Origin: an uncultured Frankiales bacterium
GTDB taxonomy: Bacteria; Actinomycetota; Actinomycetes; Mycobacteriales; SCTD01
Assembly: GCA_946479905.1 (NCBI GenBank)
Contig: CAMLIA010000096.1
Location: 1 to 15,613, forward strand
DNA length: 15,613 nucleotides
Direction of reading: 5' to 3'
The notes under the pieces are model-generated. The model saw nothing but the letters and a program-made list of their open reading frames with translations, was not told the origin of the DNA and did no database searches. The translations under genes were made by a program, and so were the position numbers. This document shows, in pieces, positions 13,508 to 15,613 of this stretch (its first letter is position 1; the number at the start of each line of letters is the position of its first letter).

Positions 13508-14647
13508 ATGACCCCTGCGCAGCTACGGACGGCGCCTGACCGCGGCGGTCCGAACCACGTCCTTGACGTCAAGAAGATCCTGGCCGGGATCGCCGAGCTG
13601 CGGCTGGCCTACCAGCCCGTCGTCGACCTCGACCGCGGAGTGGTCGTGGGCTACGAGGCGCTCGCCCGGTTCGGGAACGGGCACCGGACGCCCACACCCT
13701 GGTTCGCGGCGGCCGAGGAGGCCGGCCGGCTGGCCGATCTCGAGGCGCTCATCTTCGAGCAGGTGCTGGCGGCGAGGGCCTCGGCGCCGCCCGGCACGTT
13801 CCTCGCCGTCAACGTCAGCCCACGGCTGCTGCTGGGCGGCGCGGTGTGGTCGGCGATCGCGGGGGCCGGCGACCTCACCGGGCTCGTCATCGAGCTCACC
13901 GAGCACGACCACGTCGACAACCTGGCACGGCTGCGCCGCCGCCTCGACACCATCCGCGAGTGCGGTGGGGTGCTGGCCCTCGACGACGTGGGCGCCGGCT
14001 GGTCCGGCCTCCGGCAGGTCGTGGAGCTCCGCCCGGACATCGTCAAGCTCGACCGGGGGCTGGTCGCCAAGCTGCACGAGGACCCTGCGCGTGCGGCGGT
14101 CACCGAGCTGCTCGGCGCGTTCACCGAACGGGTCGGCGGCGCGCTGCTGGCGGAGGGGGTCGAGCAGCTCGACGAGCTCAGCGCCCTGCTGCACCTCGAC
14201 GTCCACCTGGCGCAGGGGTTCCTGCTGGGTCGTCCGCAGTTCGGCTGGCCCACCGTGCCCGACGGGGCCGCGACCATGCTGGCGACGCGAAGCCGTGCCG
14301 AGCGCCAGGTCGGCAGCCTGGTCCAGCGGATCCCGTCCGCCCCGAGCGTCGCCGCGATCGGCTTCCTCGCCGACGACCTCCCGGAGCTGGCGTTCGTCGT
14401 CGACGGCGGGCACGTCCAGGGGCTGTGGGTCCGCAACGACGCCGGCGGGGGCCCGAGCGGGTGGCTGCGCCCGGTGACGGCCGTGCCCGTGACGACGACG
14501 CTGCGCGCCGCGCTGTGCCGTGCCATGGAGCGACCGCGAGGTCAGCGGCTCGACCCTGTGGTGTGCACCGACAGCACCGGCGCGGCCGCCGGTGTCGTCA
14601 CGGTGGACACCCTGATCTCCACGCTGGTGGTGTCGCCCTCGTCCTGA
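13508..14647 (+). CDS. EAL-domain cyclic di-GMP phosphodiesterase with CBS-like C-terminal region
   Basis: The product is 379 residues. The EAL domain (about 25-250) keeps the core metal and substrate residues: E50-A-L, N102, E129 (IELTE), D159-D160, K180, E216 (AEGVE) and Q236 (AQGF). Two family positions differ: the loop normally DDFGTG is DDVGAG at 159-164, and ELTES is ELTEH. The loop is known to couple dimerisation to catalysis, so activity may be low or tuned. After the domain, residues about 265-375 look like a CBS-type pair (RPVTAVPVTTTLRAAL, then VVCTDSTGAAAGVVTVDTLI), which could bind a nucleotide. There is no GGDEF, receiver or membrane helix. ATG 13508 has GGAG seven bases upstream. 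GTG 13448 lies in a hairpin loop and is less likely. It is a second cyclic di-GMP gene about 8 kb from the signalling operon. Confidence 0.9.
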   Translation: MTPAQLRTAPDRGGPNHVLDVKKILAGIAELRLAYQPVVDLDRGVVVGYEALARFGNGHRTPTPWFAAAEEAGRLADLEALIFEQVLAARASAPPGTFLAVNVSPRLLLGGAVWSAIAGAGDLTGLVIELTEHDHVDNLARLRRRLDTIRECGGVLALDDVGAGWSGLRQVVELRPDIVKLDRGLVAKLHEDPARAAVTELLGAFTERVGGALLAEGVEQLDELSALLHLDVHLAQGFLLGRPQFGWPTVPDGAATMLATRSRAERQVGSLVQRIPSAPSVAAIGFLADDLPELAFVVDGGHVQGLWVRNDAGGGPSGWLRPVTAVPVTTTLRAALCRAMERPRGQRLDPVVCTDSTGAAAGVVTVDTLISTLVVSPSS

Positions 14648-14661
14648 GACCTGGCCTCAGG
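14643..14661. terminator. Inverted repeat spanning both stop codons of convergent genes
   Basis: CCTGAG (14643-14648) and CTCAGG (14656-14661) flank a 7-base loop. The TGA of the EAL gene lies in the left arm, and the TGA of the esterase (read on the other strand) in the right arm. It might act as a short bidirectional terminator, but there is no T-tract. Confidence 0.3.
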
Positions 14662-15568
14662 CGCTGCGCTCCGCGGCCGGGGCGGTGAGAGCGGCCACCA
14701 TCTCGCCGGCCATCAGGTCGAGGCAGCTGTCGGCCGCCCTGGTCAGTCGCGGCATCGACAGGAAGCCGTGCGGCAGACCGTCGTACTCCCGATGGACGAC
14801 GGGCACACCGGCACGTCGCAGAGCCTCCGCGTAGCGGTGGCCGTCGCTGCGCAGCACGTCGTGCTCCGCGGTGATGACGAGCGCAGGGGGCAGGTCGTGG
14901 TGATCGGCGTGCAGCACGCTGACGAGCGGCTCGTCGACGGGGTGGTTCGGGGCGTACGACGCCATCATCCGCTCGCCCGCGCTGCGACCGACCCCGCCCC
15001 GGGCGCGGGTGTCCCAGTCGGTGGAGGACAGCGTCCCGTCGGTGAACGGGTAGACCAGCGTCTGGTGCCGGAGAGCGGGGCCGCCGCTGTCCCGGCTGAG
15101 CAGCGCGAGCGCCGCCGCGAGGTTCCCTCCTGCGCTGTCACCGGCGACGGCGACGCGGGAGGGGTCGATGCCCTCCGGGCAGGTCTCGACGACCCAGCGC
15201 AAGGCGTCCTCGCAGTCCTCGAGCGGACCCGGGAAGGGGCAGTCGGGTGCGAGCCGGTACTCGACCGAGACGACCGGGAAGCCGGTGCGCGCGGCCAGCC
15301 CGCGGGTGAGGTAGTCGCACCCGTCCAGGCCACCGAGGACGAAGCCCCCACCGTGCAGGTAGACGATCACCGGTGTCCCCGACCGCTGGTCCTGCCGCGT
15401 GCAGACCCGCACCCGCAGCGGCCCGCCGCGGCCCTGGAGCTCGTGCTCGCGGGAACGGATGGTCCGGTCGCCCGGCTTGGTCATCCAGAACGGCGGCCTG
15501 CTCAGCTGGCGGGTGGCCACCGGCGTCGAGGTCTGCGCCATCGCGTCCGGCAGCAGGCGGAGCCGCAT
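14657..15568 (-). CDS. HSL-family esterase/lipase (alpha/beta hydrolase)
   Basis: The product is 303 residues from ATG 15568. YLHGGGF (about 70-76) is the oxyanion-hole signature of the hormone-sensitive-lipase family. GDSAGGN carries the nucleophile Ser144, and the later AEHDVLR and LPHGFL supply the catalytic Asp and His. The enzyme likely hydrolyses short- to medium-chain esters. No signal peptide is seen, so it is probably cytoplasmic. The same frame stays open from the ATG to the window edge (15613) without a stop and reads as plausible protein there. The true start may therefore lie upstream and outside the window. The gene converges on the EAL gene, with 9 bases between the two stops. 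Confidence 0.88.
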   Translation of the reverse strand: MRLRLLPDAMAQTSTPVATRQLSRPPFWMTKPGDRTIRSREHELQGRGGPLRVRVCTRQDQRSGTPVIVYLHGGGFVLGGLDGCDYLTRGLAARTGFPVVSVEYRLAPDCPFPGPLEDCEDALRWVVETCPEGIDPSRVAVAGDSAGGNLAAALALLSRDSGGPALRHQTLVYPFTDGTLSSTDWDTRARGGVGRSAGERMMASYAPNHPVDEPLVSVLHADHHDLPPALVITAEHDVLRSDGHRYAEALRRAGVPVVHREYDGLPHGFLSMPRLTRAADSCLDLMAGEMVAALTAPAAERSA

Positions 15569-15613
15569 CAGCAGCTCGCTGACCCCGAGCAGCGCCCGGA
15601 TCGGCTGGCGGAG

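Noticed and set aside
1..15613. CRISPR array, tRNA, insertion sequence or phage remnants
   Set aside because: I found no spaced direct repeats, cloverleaf-like sequence, transposase or integrase motifs on either strand.

Overview
The window is very GC-rich, with G or C at nearly every third codon position and GTG/TTG starts mixed with ATG. With the gene families present, this points to a chromosomal segment of a high-GC actinobacterium (Actinomycetota). I cannot resolve the genus. Twelve protein-coding genes fill almost all of the sequence. I see no tRNA, rRNA, insertion sequence, CRISPR array or phage gene, and no gene-free stretch above about 125 bases.

Left block (1-3573, minus strand): a membrane/secreted cluster. 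It reads, in transcription order, a secreted protein with a C-terminal membrane anchor, a small two-helix membrane protein with a Cys/His metal-binding tail, and a fused LivH-LivM branched-chain amino-acid-type ABC permease that runs off the left edge. The first two overlap by ATGA, so the genes probably work as one transport unit. Its ATPases and periplasmic binding protein are not in view.

Signalling block (3627-7185, minus strand): three genes joined by two ATGA overlaps. They are a small three-helix membrane sensor with a kinase-like helix lacking the phospho-histidine, a soluble receiver-histidine kinase with its domains in inverted order, and a receiver-GGDEF-EAL protein for cyclic di-GMP turnover. 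The membrane part of the first protein resembles the copper/ethylene-binding fold of plant ETR1 in helix layout and Cys-x3-His spacing. This module is the most unusual thing in the window. A His-rich multi-pass membrane protein is transcribed divergently from it (7237-7779).

Middle block (7746-12923): a secreted zinc-metalloprotease-like protein with an FN3 domain and a C-terminal actinobacterial module, a fatty-acyl-CoA ligase, a small divergent zinc-ribbon protein, and a zinc-dependent NAD-type alcohol dehydrogenase. Right block (12959-15613): a hot-dog acyl-CoA thioesterase divergent from the dehydrogenase, a stand-alone EAL protein with a CBS-like tail (a second cyclic di-GMP gene), and an HSL-type esterase. 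The ligase, dehydrogenase, thioesterase and esterase together suggest fatty acid, ester or alcohol metabolism, but they lie on both strands and do not form one operon.
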